Below are positions 51,840-59,590 of a stretch of DNA of 64,000 nucleotides, one piece after another. Position 1 is the stretch's first letter. Each line of letters begins with the position of its first letter. The notes below the pieces were generated by a model. That model worked only from the letters and a program-made list of their open reading frames with translations. It had not been told where the DNA came from and searched no databases. Origin of the DNA: CAVSCR01 sp963726575 (GTDB lineage: Bacteria > Actinomycetota > Actinomycetes > JAHEKZ01); assembly GCA_963726575.1 (NCBI GenBank), contig CAVSCR010000003.1:310001-374000 (forward strand), written 5' to 3'. A program made the translations under genes and the position numbers.

Positions 51840-52309
51840 GCGTTCTTCAGAGCTCCTGCCAGGTCGTCTGCCAGTCGGCGCAGCAGCGCCGCGAGTTCGG
51901 TGCGTGCGGACACGTCCCAGTCCGCGAGTGCGTCGTGCAGGACGTGCGCCCGGTTGGCGATCACGTCGCCGAGCACTCGACCACCGGCGTCCGACAACGT
52001 CAGACGAGACGCCCTCGCGTCGTCGGGGTCGGGCTCGCGCTGCAACAGGCCCTGCAGCTCCAGGCGGGCCAACCGCCGACTGATGGTCGACAGGTCGAGG
52101 CCGACGCTCGAGGCGAGGTCGCTGGCCCGCATCACGCCTGACTCCTTCACCCGGACGAGCAGGTGCGCATCGATCACGTCGACCGGGTCATCGTCTTGCA
52201 GCCGGCGGACGCCTCGCACCACGTCGTAGAGCGCCACCGCGAGGTCGACGTCGCACTTGGCGCCGCGGGCCGTCGAGTCGCTGCCGGCCGGACGGGTAGT
52301 TGCTTGCAC
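51836..52309 (-). CDS. MarR family transcriptional regulator
   Basis: The 157-aa protein has the winged helix: VMRASDLASSVGLDLSTISR (recognition helix) and RREPDPDDARASRLTL-like wing (QREPDPDDARASRLTLSDAG). The start chosen is GTG 52309, at the centre of a palindromic operator and six bases after a GATACT -10, rather than the upstream frame to 52357. MarR proteins release DNA on binding phenolic or other small molecules. It heads the two-gene operon with the MFS pump. Confidence 0.9.
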   Translation of the reverse strand: MQATTRPAGSDSTARGAKCDVDLAVALYDVVRGVRRLQDDDPVDVIDAHLLVRVKESGVMRASDLASSVGLDLSTISRRLARLELQGLLQREPDPDDARASRLTLSDAGGRVLGDVIANRAHVLHDALADWDVSARTELAALLRRLADDLAGALKNA

Positions 52310-52345
52310 CAAGCAAGTATCCGCCACGGGCCGCAGCCCGGTCAA
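52298..52345 (-). promoter_or_regulatory. Leaderless promoter and palindromic operator of the marR-MFS operon
   Basis: On the minus strand TTGACC (52345-52340), 18 bp, GATACT (52321-52316), six bases, then GTG (52309). Overlapping this is the inverted repeat TTGCTTG-GTG-CAAGCAA, extended by one more pair outside a mismatch (52318-52298), whose centre is the start codon itself. A bound MarR dimer would cover the -10 and +1 and block its own operon. Confidence 0.75.
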
Positions 52346-52535
52346 GTCCGTGCCCACGAGGGCCTCAGCTTGGCCCGCGGTTAGGCCGATCGGGGTAGCG
52401 CCACGGGCCCGTTCGGGCTAGTGGTTCTAGTCCCCGACAAGTTCTGACGAAAGCATCGATAACGCAGCGATAAGCCGCTAGGCGCCCAGGCGAGCGACCC
52501 CGACGATTGCTTCTGAACCGACCAGGAGGTCAACG

Positions 52536-53021
52536 ATGAAGCGCACTAACCGGATCGCCCTCACGGCCGCCACAGCTACCGGGATTCTCAGCGGTGCCGT
52601 GGTGGCAGCCGCTGCGACCGGGGGGGCCCTCTCGGGCGCGCCGGCCGCCCAGGCGGCAAGCCGCCCGGACACCAGCGCCTTGACGTCAGCTCTGAACCGA
52701 CTCGACCACGAGAAGCAGGGCCTGCGCCACGACCTCAAGGGTGCCCGTCACGAGCTCACCGCTGCCCAACGCCGGGCAGCGGCCCGCGCCGCAGCCGCAA
52801 TCGCCGCCGCCCAGGCCAGCTCCAGCTGGTCCAGCGGCTCCTCGGGCAGCTCGTGGTCCTCGGGTTCCTCCGGCACCAGCCAGGGATCGCACAATGGCGG
52901 GCCGTCGGCCACGCCGAGCGGTACGCCGACCCCCACGCCGCACACCACCACTGGCGCCAGCGGGTCCACGGGCAACAACGGCGGCGACGACAGCGGGGAC
53001 AACGGTGGCAACGATGGGTGA
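52536..53021 (+). CDS. Secreted coiled-coil, Ser/Gly-rich protein 1 of the ApbE operon
   Basis: The 161-aa protein has a signal peptide (IALTAATATGILSGAVVAAA, cleavage near AQA-A, residue 40). A charged helical segment follows (TSALNRLDHEKQGLRHDLKG, RHELTAAQRRAAARAAAAIA), likely a coiled coil, then a Ser/Trp/Gly linker (SSWSSGSSG) and Pro/Thr tail. Near the end it carries P-H-T-T-T-G-A-S (residues 135-142). It is not a known family to me. The tag resembles the D-x-x-[ST]-G-A-[ST] flavinylation motif used by ApbE, which is encoded two genes downstream, but lacks the Asp (inference). ATG 52536 has AGGAGGT upstream. It overlaps the next gene by 8 bp. Confidence 0.75.
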   Translation: MKRTNRIALTAATATGILSGAVVAAAATGGALSGAPAAQAASRPDTSALTSALNRLDHEKQGLRHDLKGARHELTAAQRRAAARAAAAIAAAQASSSWSSGSSGSSWSSGSSGTSQGSHNGGPSATPSGTPTPTPHTTTGASGSTGNNGGDDSGDNGGNDG

Positions 53022-53517
53022 CCTTCGCGGACGCCGCGCCCGTTGGACCGCGGCTGCGGTCCTTGCGCCGGTCGCGGCGGCGGTCTTCGCAGGCACCACG
53101 GCCTGGGCCAACTCCCACGACCCGAATGCCGCAGTCACGCCGACGGCCGCCGCACCCAAGGCGACGCACACCGTCGACCCCGTGCTGCGCAAGCTGCGCG
53201 AACAGGTGCAGCAGCAAAGTCGTGAGGTCGCCAACATGCGGGCCAACGTCAAGGCGCTGCACCGCAAGGCCAAGACGATCGCCAACGCCCCAGTGAGCAG
53301 CACCGGGGCGTCGACGTACACGTACTCCTCCGGGTCGTCCGGTTCCACCAGCAGCTCCGGTGGCACCACCTACACCTCTGGTGGTTCCTCCAGCGGAGGC
53401 TCCTCGGGCAGCACGTCCGGCGGCTCCTCAGGCGGCTCCTCTGGCGGTACGACCACCGCACCGGCTCCGCCTCCGCCGACGCCCCACACGTCGACCGGCG
53501 CGTCGTCCCCTCCGTGA
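53014..53517 (+). CDS. Secreted coiled-coil, Ser/Gly-rich protein 2 of the ApbE operon
   Basis: The 167-aa paralogue-like protein has a Tat-less signal peptide (WTAAAVLAPVAAAVFAGTTA, A-W-A-N), a helical segment (VLRKLREQVQQQSREVANMR), and a long Ser/Gly run. It has two tags: V-S-S-T-G-A-S (94-100) and, near the C terminus after a proline run, H-T-S-T-G-A-S (158-164). Both upstream proteins thus share the same architecture and tag though the rest is not obviously alignable. No FMN_bind domain is present. The ATG at 53014 lies within the end of the first gene (ATGGGTGA). The stop overlaps the apbE start (GTGA). Confidence 0.75.
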   Translation: MGDLRGRRARWTAAAVLAPVAAAVFAGTTAWANSHDPNAAVTPTAAAPKATHTVDPVLRKLREQVQQQSREVANMRANVKALHRKAKTIANAPVSSTGASTYTYSSGSSGSTSSSGGTTYTSGGSSSGGSSGSTSGGSSGGSSGGTTTAPAPPPPTPHTSTGASSPP

Positions 53518-54542
53518 CCGGGACCCAAGAAGACGTGACGACCGGGCCACACCAGATCGACGGTGACCTGGTCGTCGCGTTCCGGGCCATGGCCACGACG
53601 GTGCACGTCCGCGTCGTGGAGCCGACGACACGCGCGCAGTCCGCGGCCGCGCGGGTCGAGCAGATGTTCGCCGACGTCGAGCGGGCCTGTACCCGGTTCA
53701 ATGACCAGAGCCCGTTGATGGTGGCCAACGCGGCGCCTCGGGAATGGCACGTCGTACCCCAGGAGTGTTTCGAGGCGATCAGCGAAGCAGCGCGGGCCTA
53801 CGACGACACGGAGGGTCGCTTCGACCCGCGGGTGCTCAAGCGGCTCCAACAGATCGGGTACGACCGCACCCTGGCGTTCGCCGAGGGCAACGTCGAGGTC
53901 AGCGCACCCCAGGAGTCCGCGGTCTCGTGGCGTCCGTTCGGTCGCAAGTCGAGTGCGGCAACGGCGGCCATGCGCGACCCCTGGACGCCGCAGTTCGACA
54001 CCCGTCGTCGAGCCGTGATGATCGGCCCCGAGCCGATCGATCTCGGCGGCATCGGGAAGGGGCTGGCCGTGCGGTGGGCCGCTGAGCTGCTCGCCGGCAG
54101 CGGCAGCGCGTTCCTTGTGGAGGCCGGTGGCGACTGCTACCTGTCCGGGAACGGGCCGGAACGCGACGGCTGGCGGGTGGCTGTCGAGGACCCGGCCGAA
54201 GGTCCCGACCCGGTGGCAGTCCTCAACGTCGCCGACGTCGCCTGCGCGACGTCGTCCGTGCGGATCCGGTCGTGGCTGGTCGACGGCAAACCGGTCCACC
54301 ACCTCATCGATCCCCGCACCGGTGAACCGGGCGGCGCCGGTCTGGCCGCCGTCACCGTGGTCGGTGGCGACCCGGCCTGGGCCGAGGTGTGGAGCAAGTC
54401 GCTGTTCCTGGCCGGGCGCACCGGCATCCGGGCGCTGGCGGAGGAGCACCTGCTCGCGGCACTGTGGGTGACGCCGCAAGGTCGAGTCGGAAGCACGGCA
54501 GCCATGAAGCCTTACTTGATGTGGCAGGCCGTCGATGACTGA
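53514..54542 (+). CDS. apbE: FAD:protein FMN transferase (ApbE)
   Basis: The 342-aa protein has the ApbE fold: FRAMATTVHVRVVEP, RFNDQSPLMVANAA, EGRFDPRVLKRLQQIGYDR, IDLGGIGKGLAVRWAAELL (FAD-binding K-G), FLVEAGGDCYLSGNGP and HHLIDPRTGEPGGAGLAAVT (metal and flavin sites). It links FMN to a Thr/Ser of target proteins outside the membrane. No typical signal peptide is visible at the GTG 53514 start, so export or a cytosolic role is open. The upstream secreted proteins are the only candidate targets in the operon. Its stop overlaps the next gene. Confidence 0.93.
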   Translation: MTGTQEDVTTGPHQIDGDLVVAFRAMATTVHVRVVEPTTRAQSAAARVEQMFADVERACTRFNDQSPLMVANAAPREWHVVPQECFEAISEAARAYDDTEGRFDPRVLKRLQQIGYDRTLAFAEGNVEVSAPQESAVSWRPFGRKSSAATAAMRDPWTPQFDTRRRAVMIGPEPIDLGGIGKGLAVRWAAELLAGSGSAFLVEAGGDCYLSGNGPERDGWRVAVEDPAEGPDPVAVLNVADVACATSSVRIRSWLVDGKPVHHLIDPRTGEPGGAGLAAVTVVGGDPAWAEVWSKSLFLAGRTGIRALAEEHLLAALWVTPQGRVGSTAAMKPYLMWQAVDD

Positions 54543-55263
54543 ACTGATGAAGGCCGGACCAAAGCGGGCACGGACGACGACGGCTTCCGCCGGTCGTGGT
54601 CGGCCGCTGCGCGTGCTCGCGGCCACCGTCGTCGTTGGCCTCAGCTGTGCCGCGACCGCCTGGTTGGTCGGGCGCACGGTCGAGTCGGTCGCGGGGAACA
54701 AGATGGCACCGTGGATCCTCGGGCGGGCCACAGGGATCACGGCCTACCTGCTGCTCTGCGCTCTCGTGGCCCTCGGGCTGCTCCTGAGCCACCCATGGCG
54801 AACCCGATACACCTTCCCGAGCACGATCACGCGGATCCGGCTGCACATCGGGCTGAGCGTCTTCACGCTGGCCTTCGTCGCGTTGCACATCTTCGTCCTC
54901 GCGACGGACAAGTACGCCGGGGTCGGCTGGGGCGGCGCCTTCGTCCCGATGGGCGCCGCCTACCGTCCCCTCCCGGTGACGTTGGGAGTGATCGCCCTGT
55001 ACTCCGGCCTGCTGTCCGGCCTGACCGCATCGGTCGCCGGGCGCCTCCCGTACCGGGTCTGGTGGCCGATCCACAAGGTCGCCTCGCTGGCGTTCATCCT
55101 GGTGTGGATGCACGGTGTCCTCGCCGGCAGCGACACCCACCAGATCCTGTGGCTCTACTTCGCGACGGCCGCGGGCATCGTCGTCCTCGCCGTGCACCGG
55201 TACGTCGTGAAGACACCGGCCGATCTACGTCGCGAGATCGACGACACGAGGTGGCGCCGATGA
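54535..55263 (+). CDS. Ferric reductase-like transmembrane heme-b protein
   Basis: The 242-aa membrane protein has six helices. His residues likely to bind heme b are in RIRLHIGLSVF, FVALHIFVLAT, WPIHKVASLAF, ILVWMHGVLAG and VLAVHRYVV. It resembles the ferric reductase-like (FRD/YedZ) membrane domain without FAD/NAD domains. It would carry electrons across the membrane between the cytosolic NuoF-like/ferredoxin pair and outer flavins (inference). It overlaps apbE by 8 bp (ATGACTGA) and the next gene by 4 bp. Confidence 0.88.
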   Translation: MTELMKAGPKRARTTTASAGRGRPLRVLAATVVVGLSCAATAWLVGRTVESVAGNKMAPWILGRATGITAYLLLCALVALGLLLSHPWRTRYTFPSTITRIRLHIGLSVFTLAFVALHIFVLATDKYAGVGWGGAFVPMGAAYRPLPVTLGVIALYSGLLSGLTASVAGRLPYRVWWPIHKVASLAFILVWMHGVLAGSDTHQILWLYFATAAGIVVLAVHRYVVKTPADLRREIDDTRWRR

Positions 55264-56594
55264 CGGCCGCGCTGCACATCGTGCCCCCGCCGGACCCGGA
55301 CGAGCCCGGCAACGACACCCTCCCCATCACCGCACACCTGCTGGGCGACCTCGTCTACTTCCCACGGGAAGGCTCGGAGTCGCTGCGCGGCCCCCTGCCG
55401 GACGACCTCTCGGCTCATCTGTGGCGCTACGGCTCCCGACCGTCGGCCCGAGGCAGTGCCGGCGCCGCATTGGTCGACACCCTCGAGGCGGTGGCCCTGA
55501 CCGGTCGCGGCGGGGCGCACTTCCCGGCCGCCATCAAGTGGCGTGGGGTGATCGCGGCCGGCGGCGGTGGCACGGTGATCGCCAACGGTTCGGAGGGCGA
55601 GCCTCTGGCCGCCAAGGACGCCTCCCTGCTGCAGCTGCGGCCCCACCTGGTGCTCGACGGCCTGGTGAGCGCGGGGGAGGCGGTCGGCGCCGTCGATCTC
55701 GTGGTGTGGCTTCACGAGGGCGCGAACATGACCTTCCACGCCGTCACGCAGGCGATCCACGAGCGCCGGCTGGCGGGCCTGCTGGAGCCGCCGATCCGGA
55801 TCCTCACGGGTCCCGACCGTTACGTCACCGGCGAGTCCAGCGCGGTGGTCCGTGCCCTCAACGGCGGACCGACACTGCCTGAGCTGACCCGCGTCCTTCC
55901 GGTGATCTCCGGCGTCCACGGACGACCGACGCTGCTGCACAACGTCGAAACGTTGGCCCGTGTCGCGGTGGCGTCGCGGACCGGGGTGGAGCAGTACCAG
56001 CCCACCTCGCTGCTCACCATCGTCGCCGGCGGCCAGCGCACGGTGGCGGAGGTCGGCCCGAACGCCACGTTCAGCGACGCGGTCGCCTATGCCGCTCCCC
56101 ACGCGATCAACGGCGCGCCACAGGCGATGCTGCTCGGCGGGTTCGGCGGTTCGTGGGTGCGTTGGGCCGACGCACAGGTGCTGCCGGTCGACCAGCCGGC
56201 GCTCAAGGCTGCCGGCCTGTCCCTCGGTGCCTCGATCGTCGCACCCATCCCCCGCAACACCTGCGGCCTCGTGGAGACGGCGCGGATCGCGCAGTACCTG
56301 TCCGACAGCAGCGCACGCCAGTGCGGACCGTGCCTGTTCGGACTGCGCTCGGTCGCCGAGCTCGCGTGGGCGCTGGCCGACTGCGACGTCGGACGTTCAG
56401 AGCTGAAGCGCCTCGACCGCTTCCTGCACGAGATCGCCGGACGCGGTGCCTGCGCGCATCCCGACGGCGCCATCCGGATGATCGCCTCCGCGTTGGACGT
56501 GTTCGCCGACGACGTCAAGGCGCACCGCAAAGGTCATTGCGTCGCCGGACGGACCCTGAAGGTCATCCCGGTGCCGGAGGTGGTCACGTCGTGA
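55260..56594 (+). CDS. NuoF-like NADH dehydrogenase 51-kDa flavoprotein
   Basis: The 444-aa protein has the NuoF FMN/NADH-site blocks: ALTGRGGAHFPAAIKWRGV, VIANGSEGEPLAAKDASLLQ, YVTGESSAVVRALNGGPTLP and NVETLARVAVASRTG. The C-terminal 4Fe-4S region reads SSARQCGPCLFGLRSVAEL with GACAHPDGAI, so one of the four expected Cys (S-C-G-x-C-x-x-C) is Ser/Ala here. It may be a dehydrogenase module that feeds electrons to the ferredoxin and heme protein encoded beside it. It is not part of a full complex I operon. The ATG overlaps the upstream stop; the stop overlaps the ferredoxin gene. Confidence 0.88.
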   Translation: MTAALHIVPPPDPDEPGNDTLPITAHLLGDLVYFPREGSESLRGPLPDDLSAHLWRYGSRPSARGSAGAALVDTLEAVALTGRGGAHFPAAIKWRGVIAAGGGGTVIANGSEGEPLAAKDASLLQLRPHLVLDGLVSAGEAVGAVDLVVWLHEGANMTFHAVTQAIHERRLAGLLEPPIRILTGPDRYVTGESSAVVRALNGGPTLPELTRVLPVISGVHGRPTLLHNVETLARVAVASRTGVEQYQPTSLLTIVAGGQRTVAEVGPNATFSDAVAYAAPHAINGAPQAMLLGGFGGSWVRWADAQVLPVDQPALKAAGLSLGASIVAPIPRNTCGLVETARIAQYLSDSSARQCGPCLFGLRSVAELAWALADCDVGRSELKRLDRFLHEIAGRGACAHPDGAIRMIASALDVFADDVKAHRKGHCVAGRTLKVIPVPEVVTS

Positions 56595-56881
56595 GCCACA
56601 GCAGGGATGTGCTCCCCGGAGCAAAGACGTCCGGGCGCTCGGCCGAGGTGTCGACGGTAGGCAGACCCAGCGCGGGCTGGCTGCTGCGGGTCGATCCGTT
56701 GGCCTGCGACGGCATCGGCATCTGCTCCCACCTTGCGCCGAGCCTGATCGCGGTGGACTCCTGGGGATACCCGATCCTCCCGCGTGATGCGCTCACTGAG
56801 CGCGAGCTGCGTCAAGCGCAGGCGGCCGTCACGGGATGTCCGCGCCGGGCGTTGTTCCTGCAGCCGCCGCCCCAGCGCTGA
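56591..56881 (+). CDS. Ferredoxin ([3Fe-4S]-type pattern)
   Basis: The 96-aa protein has an N-terminal unstructured part of about 28 residues, then LRVDPLACDGIGICSHLAPS and, 30 residues later, AVTGCPRRALFL. The C-x5-C...C-P spacing, with three Cys, is that of small actinobacterial [3Fe-4S] ferredoxins. It should shuttle electrons from or to the NuoF-like protein. The GTG start overlaps the stop of that gene. Its last 53 bp overlap the convergent lipid kinase gene. Confidence 0.88.
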   Translation: MSHSRDVLPGAKTSGRSAEVSTVGRPSAGWLLRVDPLACDGIGICSHLAPSLIAVDSWGYPILPRDALTERELRQAQAAVTGCPRRALFLQPPPQR

Positions 56882-57794
56882 CCAACACTTCGAGCGCGTT
56901 GGGCAACACCCCGATCCGCGCCGGCAGCTGACCGAGGCGCTCACCGTCGGCATACACCGCGAACGCGCGGTCGGCGTCGACGTGAAGGTCGGTCACCCGC
57001 AGCACGTCGACCATGGGGTGGTCGACGTGCCTTCCGCTGAACACCTTGGGCAGGGTCGCGAGAAACGACGGCTTGCTCACGGCACCGACCAAGGTGACGT
57101 CGAGGACACCGTCGTCGAGCACCGCGTCGGGGCAGATCCGCATACCCCCGCCGTACTGCCCGCAGTTCCCGACCGCCACGGTCCATCCGGTGTGTTCGCT
57201 GCGCATGCCATGTGCGTCGAGGGTGAAGGTCGCCGGCTGCCAGGTGATCATCGCGCGCAGGGCCGCGTACACGTAGACCGCGGTTCCGGAGAGCCTCGGG
57301 GTGGCGTTCGCGATCTCGTTGGCGACGGAGTCGAACCCCAGACTGACGACGCAGACGAACGTGTGCGTGGCGCCGTCCACGTCCACGGTGCCCACGTCGA
57401 CCGATCGGGCCGTGGCGTTGCGCAGTCCGCGAGCAGCGCGGACTGGATCGAGGGGAACTCCCAGACTGCGGCAGAAGTCGTTGCCGCGACCGGCGGGGAG
57501 CGGCGCGAACCGTGCGCGGGAGCTGACGGCCCCTTCGGCGGCACGGCCGATCAGGCCGTCACCACCGACCACGACGACGCGCTGGCCCGCCGGCACCTGC
57601 ATCGTCAGTCGTCGGGCGTCGTCGAGCTCCTTGGTCAGATAGGCGTCGACCCGCCAGCCGTCGTCGGCCAGGGCGGCCCGCACCTGCGGTGCCACGCGAG
57701 CACCGCGGCCGCCCCCCGAGGCGGGGTTCACCACGAGCACCAGGTCGCGGTCGTCTGCCGCGCCTTCGTGAGCTGGCGGTTCGGCTCGGGTCAC
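56829..57794 (-). CDS. Diacylglycerol/lipid kinase (DAGK/YegS family)
   Basis: The 321-aa protein has the DAGK catalytic domain: LVLVVNPASGGGRGA (nucleotide loop), VVVVGGDGLIGRAAEGAV (GGDG), FAPLPAGRGNDFCRSLG (P-x-G-T/R-x-N-D-F/L-A/C-R) and the C-terminal beta-sandwich with YADGERLG. It phosphorylates diacylglycerol or a related lipid at the membrane. The GTG start at 57794 follows TAGCGT by six bases and shares a palindromic -10 with the divergent hydrolase. It overlaps the ferredoxin gene tail to tail. Confidence 0.9.
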   Translation of the reverse strand: MTRAEPPAHEGAADDRDLVLVVNPASGGGRGARVAPQVRAALADDGWRVDAYLTKELDDARRLTMQVPAGQRVVVVGGDGLIGRAAEGAVSSRARFAPLPAGRGNDFCRSLGVPLDPVRAARGLRNATARSVDVGTVDVDGATHTFVCVVSLGFDSVANEIANATPRLSGTAVYVYAALRAMITWQPATFTLDAHGMRSEHTGWTVAVGNCGQYGGGMRICPDAVLDDGVLDVTLVGAVSKPSFLATLPKVFSGRHVDHPMVDVLRVTDLHVDADRAFAVYADGERLGQLPARIGVLPNALEVLVSAGAAAAGTTPGADIP

Positions 57795-57819
57795 GTGGGG
57801 ACGCTAGCGTGCGCGCATG
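57792..57819. promoter_or_regulatory. Shared palindromic -10 for two divergent leaderless genes
   Basis: ACGCTAGCGT at 57801-57810 is its own reverse complement and contains TAGCGT on both strands. Plus strand: six bases, then ATG of the hydrolase (57817). Minus strand: six bases, then GTG of the lipid kinase (57794). Both fit TANNNT-N6-start. Confidence 0.6.
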
Positions 57820-58692
57820 CCCGCCACCACGACGTCGTACGAGCTGCCGGACGGTCGAGTCCTCGATCTGTTGCTCGGCGGCATGCTGCAGGGGATCCCG
57901 CTGCTGGCACACCATGGCTCCCCCGCGGACGCCACGACCTGGGAGGACTGGGACGACGCTGCGCGCAACCACGGCTTCCGCCTGATCGCGATGAGTCGCC
58001 CTGGTTACGCCAGCTCGACGCGTCAGCCCGGACGGGTGGTCGCCGACGCCGCCGACGACGCGCGCGCCGTGCTCGACATGCTGAGCCACGAGACGTTCGC
58101 CACGATCGGCTGGTCCGGCGGCGGGCCGCACGCCCTCGCCTGCGCCGCCTTGATGCCCGAACGGTGTCGCGGTGCGGCAACGCTGGCCGGCGTCGGGCCG
58201 TACGGGGCCCCGGACCTGGACTTCATGGCGGGGATGGGGCCAGAGAACGTCGCGGAGTTCACTGCCGCAGTGCAGGGCGAGGCCGAGGTCCGCACGTGGC
58301 TCACCACGCACGCCGCAGCCTTCCGCCACGTCCGCGCGTTCGAGCTGGCCACCGTGTTCGGCGGGCTGGTGCCCCCGGTCGACATCGAGGTCCTGCAGGG
58401 CGGCTACGCCGCGCCGATGTCGGCGGAGATCCGTCGCGCGCTGGCCGTGGGCTTCGACGGATGGGTCGACGACGACGTCGCCTTCACGCAGCCGTGGGGG
58501 TTCGACGTCGAGCAGATCCGGGTGCCGGTGACCGTCTGGCAGGGAGACCTGGACCTGATGGTGCCGTTCGCCCACGGGTCGTGGCTGGTGGAGCACATTC
58601 CGGACGCAGCGGCGTCGATGGTGCCAGGGCATGGCCACATCTCACTGGCGGTCACCCACCGCGACGCGATCCTGGCCAACCTCCTGCGCTGA
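57817..58692 (+). CDS. Alpha/beta hydrolase
   Basis: The 291-aa protein has the nucleophile elbow TIGWSGGGPHALACAALMP (G-W-S-G-G), the acid in WQGDLDLMVPFAHG, and the His in VPGHGHISLAV. The oxyanion region is LLAHHGSPADATTW. A lid of about 60 residues lies between strands 6 and 7. The substrate is unknown. It is likely leaderless. It is convergent with bioD. Confidence 0.92.
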   Translation: MPATTTSYELPDGRVLDLLLGGMLQGIPLLAHHGSPADATTWEDWDDAARNHGFRLIAMSRPGYASSTRQPGRVVADAADDARAVLDMLSHETFATIGWSGGGPHALACAALMPERCRGAATLAGVGPYGAPDLDFMAGMGPENVAEFTAAVQGEAEVRTWLTTHAAAFRHVRAFELATVFGGLVPPVDIEVLQGGYAAPMSAEIRRALAVGFDGWVDDDVAFTQPWGFDVEQIRVPVTVWQGDLDLMVPFAHGSWLVEHIPDAAASMVPGHGHISLAVTHRDAILANLLR

Positions 58693-58706
58693 CCCAACCC
58701 GCCGGC

Positions 58707-59435
58707 CTACTTCGACGAGGTCAGCTCGGTAGCCTCCGCGGCGAACTCCGCCGGTGCGAACTGTCCGCCCAGCGCGGCCACCAGCGCCTCCTGCGCCACG
58801 TGACGAAACTCCTCGCGCGACAACGACGACGCGCCCTCGGGGAGCGCGCCGAGCAGGGGGACGCCGAGCCGTGACAGGTCGGACAGCGCGCACCGGGCCA
58901 CCAGGTCGGGCTGGTGCGGCCAAGAGCCGAGCACCAGGCCGAGGCACTCCAGTCCACGGTGCTTCACTGCCTCCAGGGTCAGTGCCGCGCGGTTGGGTGA
59001 GCCGTCGCCGACGTCGGTGACCACGATCAGCGGCGCGGTGAGCCCGGCCGCCAACGAGGCGATGGTGGTCTTGTCCTCGTCGTAGCGGGTCAGCAGGCCG
59101 TCGGAGCTGTCGACGAGCACCAGGTCGTGCGACCTCGCCAGAGCGGCGATCGGAGCGGCGCAGTGCGCCAGGTCCAGCGGGGGACGCGCTGACAGCCGTG
59201 CCGCCGCAGCCGGGCTCACCAGGTGGTCGTAACGCGCGAACTCCCGCACCTCGGTGACGCCGGACAGATCGGTGATGCGGGCCAGATCGCCTGGCTCGTC
59301 CGGGCCGACGCCGGTCTGCACCGGCTTCACCACCACGACGCTGCGACCCGCGTCCAGGGCCAGAGCAGCGAGGGCAGCGGTCACCACGGTCTTGCCCACG
59401 CTCGGCCCGGTACCCGTGACCACGATCACGCTCAT
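58707..59435 (-). CDS. bioD: Dethiobiotin synthetase
   Basis: The 242-aa P-loop protein has VTGTGPSVGKTVVTAALAAL (Walker A with the T-G-T-G-x-x-x-G-K-T form), VVVVKPVQTGVGPDEPGD (conserved K-P-V-Q-T-G substrate loop) and DLVLVDSSDGLLTRYDED. It closes the ureido ring of biotin using CO2 and ATP. It stands alone without bioA, bioF or bioB in the window. ATG 59435 is chosen since the upstream frame adds only Arg-rich residues. Confidence 0.9.
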   Translation of the reverse strand: MSVIVVTGTGPSVGKTVVTAALAALALDAGRSVVVVKPVQTGVGPDEPGDLARITDLSGVTEVREFARYDHLVSPAAAARLSARPPLDLAHCAAPIAALARSHDLVLVDSSDGLLTRYDEDKTTIASLAAGLTAPLIVVTDVGDGSPNRAALTLEAVKHRGLECLGLVLGSWPHQPDLVARCALSDLSRLGVPLLGALPEGASSLSREEFRHVAQEALVAALGGQFAPAEFAAEATELTSSK

Positions 59436-59590
59436 GGCGTCGTCCTGCCTGTCCCCACGTCCCCGCCCCATCGTCGTCCGGCTCCTCCCCTTGGTTCTCG
59501 GCAGCCGCACCCCCCGGGGTAACCGTCCGGAATGCCCGGGACGTGGCCGCGGTTCATGCCTGCGTCCCGCACCACCCGTCTGGAGGACAC

